Shown one piece after another: positions 47,596-50,871 of a stretch of 50,871 bases of DNA. The position numbers and the translations under genes are program-made. Numbering within the stretch: position 1 is the first letter of the stretch; the number at the start of each line of letters is the position of its first letter. This DNA is from Deltaproteobacteria bacterium. GTDB lineage: Bacteria; Myxococcota; UBA727; VGSZ01. The DNA lies in NCBI GenBank assembly GCA_020850995.1, contig JADZDP010000246.1, forward strand, positions 1 to 50,871. Reading direction: 5' to 3'. The notes under the pieces were generated by a model. The model was given only the letters and a program-made list of their open reading frames with translations. It had not been told where the DNA came from and did not search any database.

Positions 47596-48501
47596 ATGAG
47601 TGAGCTCGATCCCGCGCCCGCCTCTGCTGCCACGGCGACCCCGGAGGTGCCCGAGCGGGTGGCGCGGCCACGCGTGCTCACGGTGGTGCTCGCCGTGATC
47701 GCTGCAACGTTGCTCACGGTGTTCGTGGCGACCGCTGTCCTGATGCTCCTCGCGACACGAAGCGGCGTGTCGCTGCTCGACCCCGCTGCGCTCACGACGT
47801 TCTCCTCCTCCCCGGCGGTGGTGCAGTGGCTGCTCGTCGCGCAGAGCGGCGTCCTGCTCTGCGTGGCGCTGGTGGTCGCGCTGTGCTCGCCCGAGCGCGC
47901 AGCACCACGCCTTGGTCTGGTGCGACCAGCGGGCGCGCGCGGCGAGTCGTTCACCGTCGCTCGCCTCGCCGCGGTGATGATCGCCACCACGGTGGCGACG
48001 TGGTCGGTGAACTGCTGCGTCATGTCGCTCGCCCTGCTTGGCTCCGGGGGTGAGCGCTCGACGTTGTTGACGGCGATCGACGACGCGATTCGACAGAGCG
48101 AGGGCAGCGACTTCCTCGTGGTCGCGCTCGGCGTCGCGCTGCTCGCCTCGGTGTCGGAGGAGCTGTTCTTCCGCGGCGTAGTCCAGCGGCGCCTGAGCGC
48201 GCGCTTCGGGCCGATCCTCGGCGTTGGTGTCGCGTCGTCGCTGTTCGCGCTCGCGCACTTCGACTGGATGCACTCGAGCGCCGCGCTCGCCATGGGCCTG
48301 GCGATGGGCGTCGGCGCGCACCGCTCGCGCTCCACGTGGACCGGCGTGCTCGCACACGTCACGAACAACGCGGCCGTGGTGCTGATCACGCGGCTGGCCG
48401 TGCCTTCCCCGGCTGCCCTGTCCTCGCACGCAATCGCGGCGGGAGTGTACTGCGTCCTCGCCATCGGCGCCGTCGCCGTGCTGGTGCGCGCCACGAGGTG
48501 A
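47596..48501 (+). CDS. CPBP-family intramembrane protease
   Basis: The ATG at 47596 gives 301 residues with about eight hydrophobic helices. The catalytic motif SVSEELFFRGVVQRRL (E-E-x-x-x-R) is followed by LFALAHFDWMH and HVTNNAAV, the three metal- and catalysis-linked motifs of CPBP (CAAX protease and bacteriocin-processing) proteins. Members cleave substrates in the membrane or confer bacteriocin immunity. No bacteriocin gene is adjacent, so the role is open. A 30-residue N-terminal Pro/Glu segment is cytoplasmic. Confidence 0.88.
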   Translation: MSELDPAPASAATATPEVPERVARPRVLTVVLAVIAATLLTVFVATAVLMLLATRSGVSLLDPAALTTFSSSPAVVQWLLVAQSGVLLCVALVVALCSPERAAPRLGLVRPAGARGESFTVARLAAVMIATTVATWSVNCCVMSLALLGSGGERSTLLTAIDDAIRQSEGSDFLVVALGVALLASVSEELFFRGVVQRRLSARFGPILGVGVASSLFALAHFDWMHSSAALAMGLAMGVGAHRSRSTWTGVLAHVTNNAAVVLITRLAVPSPAALSSHAIAAGVYCVLAIGAVAVLVRATR

Positions 48502-48663
48502 GCGCCGTTGTGCGCATTGGTGTGGCCTCGCGTCCCCAGCCGCCGCTGGTGACGGTGACGAGCGGCCGCGCCCGCAGGCTGAGGTCCGTGAAGTGCCACC
48601 CGAACGCCCGGAGCGCTGTCAGCCCTCGAGCAACACCGCCGCGGCTCATAGTAGCGTGACCCC

Positions 48664-49083
48664 ATGGTCGAGCCAGCGCTCATCGCCACGCCCGCGCAGC
48701 GGCGCCGCGCACTGGCGCTGGCGCTCTTCTGCCTGGTGCTCTCGGCGGCCGGCCTGATCTGGCGCGTCGGCGACACCGGCGCGCCGCCGCCGCCGTGTCC
48801 TGCGCCGGCGCTCGTCGACGGCGCGCTCGTGTGCGACGGCAGAGGGGTCCCGGCAGGGGCGCGCGCGTGGCTCGCGGGCGAGCGCCTCGACGTCAACCAA
48901 GCTACCGTGCGTGAGCTCGAGGCCATCCCCGGCGTGGGCCCGGTGCTCGCCCGCGCCATCGTCGAGGCGCGCAGCGCCCGCGGCGGCTTTGCGTCGTTCG
49001 ACGAGCTCGACCTCGTGCCTGGCATCGGCGACAAGACCCTCGTCAAGCTCGCGCGCTACCTCCGGGTGGCGCCTGCCGGGTGA
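48664..49083 (+). CDS. ComEA-like helix-hairpin-helix protein
   Basis: The product has 139 residues. A membrane helix (LALALFCLVLSAAGLIWR, about residues 17-34) is followed by a Pro-rich spacer with two Cys residues. The C-terminus holds two helix-hairpin-helix motifs, LDVNQATVRELEAIPGVGPV and DELDLVPGIGDKTLVKLA, as in ComEA, the membrane-anchored DNA receptor for natural transformation. The sigma-54 activator starts 19 bases later. Stand-alone ComEA proteins can also act in other DNA-binding roles. Confidence 0.85.
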   Translation: MVEPALIATPAQRRRALALALFCLVLSAAGLIWRVGDTGAPPPPCPAPALVDGALVCDGRGVPAGARAWLAGERLDVNQATVRELEAIPGVGPVLARAIVEARSARGGFASFDELDLVPGIGDKTLVKLARYLRVAPAG

Positions 49084-49102
49084 TCGTGCAAAGAGGCGCA
49101 CC

Positions 49103-50746
<1,644 letters not shown>

Positions 50747-50749
<3 letters not shown>

Positions 50750-50776
50750 GGGCCCGCGAACGGACAAGTCGATCGG
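50747..50776 (+). repeat. Right terminal inverted repeat of the IS
   Basis: The sequence ending in GGACAAGTCGATCGG (50762-50776) with GGGCCCGCGAAC before it is the counterpart of 98-127, in opposite orientation, with 27 of 30 matches. Its first bases TAA are the stop codon of the sigma-54 activator, so the true outer boundary may lie at 50748-50750. Confidence 0.65.
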
Positions 50777-50871
50777 TGATCGCGAGCGAGGCGCGTCGAT
50801 GGCAAGGAGCCCCGCAGGGCCGTGGCCGTCGCCACGGACCGAGGACGCGACGCCGCCAGCGACGATGGATC
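50750..50871 (+). mobile_element. Outer end of an insertion sequence, continuing past the right edge
   Basis: From the terminal repeat to the edge about 120 bases are probably IS sequence. It differs from the left element just inside the repeat, so it is most likely the other end of the element. A stable hairpin, CCGTGGC (50820-50826) and GCCACGG (50831-50837) with loop CGTC, lies inside. An ATG at 50799 preceded by GAGG opens a frame that runs off the edge (24 codons seen), but it may be chance. Confidence 0.5.

Noticed and set aside
48386..48649. Minus-strand frame of 87 codons in the CPBP to ComEA-like interval
   Set aside because: It overlaps the CPBP gene antisense, has Arg-rich composition and no ribosome site or family match.

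Overview
The window is very GC-rich, gene-dense bacterial DNA that most resembles a member of the Myxococcota (former Deltaproteobacteria). The support is the set of gene families: a Hanks-type Ser/Thr kinase with a membrane-anchored C-terminus, a sigma-54 activator with FHA instead of receiver domains, a DUF4215-type Cys-rich repeat, and many lipoproteins whose lipidated N-terminus is joined to the body by long Gly-Glu, poly-Asp or poly-Gly linkers. No rRNA, tRNA or CRISPR array is visible. Both ends carry outward-facing copies of the same imperfect 30-bp sequence (98-127 and 50747-50776, 27 of 30 identical). The left copy is followed by the first codons of what looks like a transposase. The window therefore probably spans the DNA between two insertion-sequence copies, and the left copy has cut off a lipoprotein gene.

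Layout from left to right. 1-4.5 kb: IS end, truncated Gly-Glu lipoprotein, AEC-type permease, TetR regulator with a clear divergent operator, C39-like peptidase lipoprotein, small lipoprotein. 4.7-11.1 kb: a tightly coupled plus-strand cassette with a LolA-like periplasmic carrier, two FtsX/LolCE-type permeases, a LolD-like ATPase, a DUF1302-like outer-membrane barrel and an ATP-grasp ligase. This is plausibly an envelope lipid or lipoprotein transport system. 11.1-15 kb: tiny open frames behind the ATP-grasp gene, three lipoproteins, a short duplicated ATP-grasp 3' end and a previously unlisted 56-codon gene candidate. 15-26.8 kb: a minus-strand run reading, in transcription order, FAR-acyl-CoA synthetase-PlsC-SCP2 megaenzyme, 3-beta-HSD-like reductase, DUF1295 membrane protein, SDR, Crp/Fnr regulator, and a 1241-residue protein joining tandem helical modules to an AdoHcy-hydrolase-like NAD domain. 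26.8-31.8 kb: Ser/Thr kinase, a divergent membrane protein, a Gly-Glu lipoprotein and a signal-less peptidoglycan-binding/L,D-transpeptidase-like protein. 31.9-36.3 kb: LarA-like racemase diverging from a DUF2157/DUF4401-GDYXXLXY membrane pair. 36.3-45.6 kb: minus-strand run of zinc-ribbon TPR protein, HAD phosphatase, NlpC/P60 protein, PanE-like reductase, GlpB, GlpA, HutH and a Cys-rich lipoprotein. 45.7-50.7 kb: GH114-type lipoprotein, helical-repeat protein, CPBP protease, ComEA-like protein, FHA/sigma-54 activator, then the right IS end.

The best candidates for something undescribed are the tandem-module/AdoHcy-hydrolase-like protein with its Crp/Fnr and lipid-enzyme neighbours (15-26.8 kb), and the ATP-grasp gene with a translationally coupled 34-codon frame and a displaced copy of its own 3' end (10.1-12.8 kb). 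All functional statements rest on reading motifs by eye; no database search was possible.
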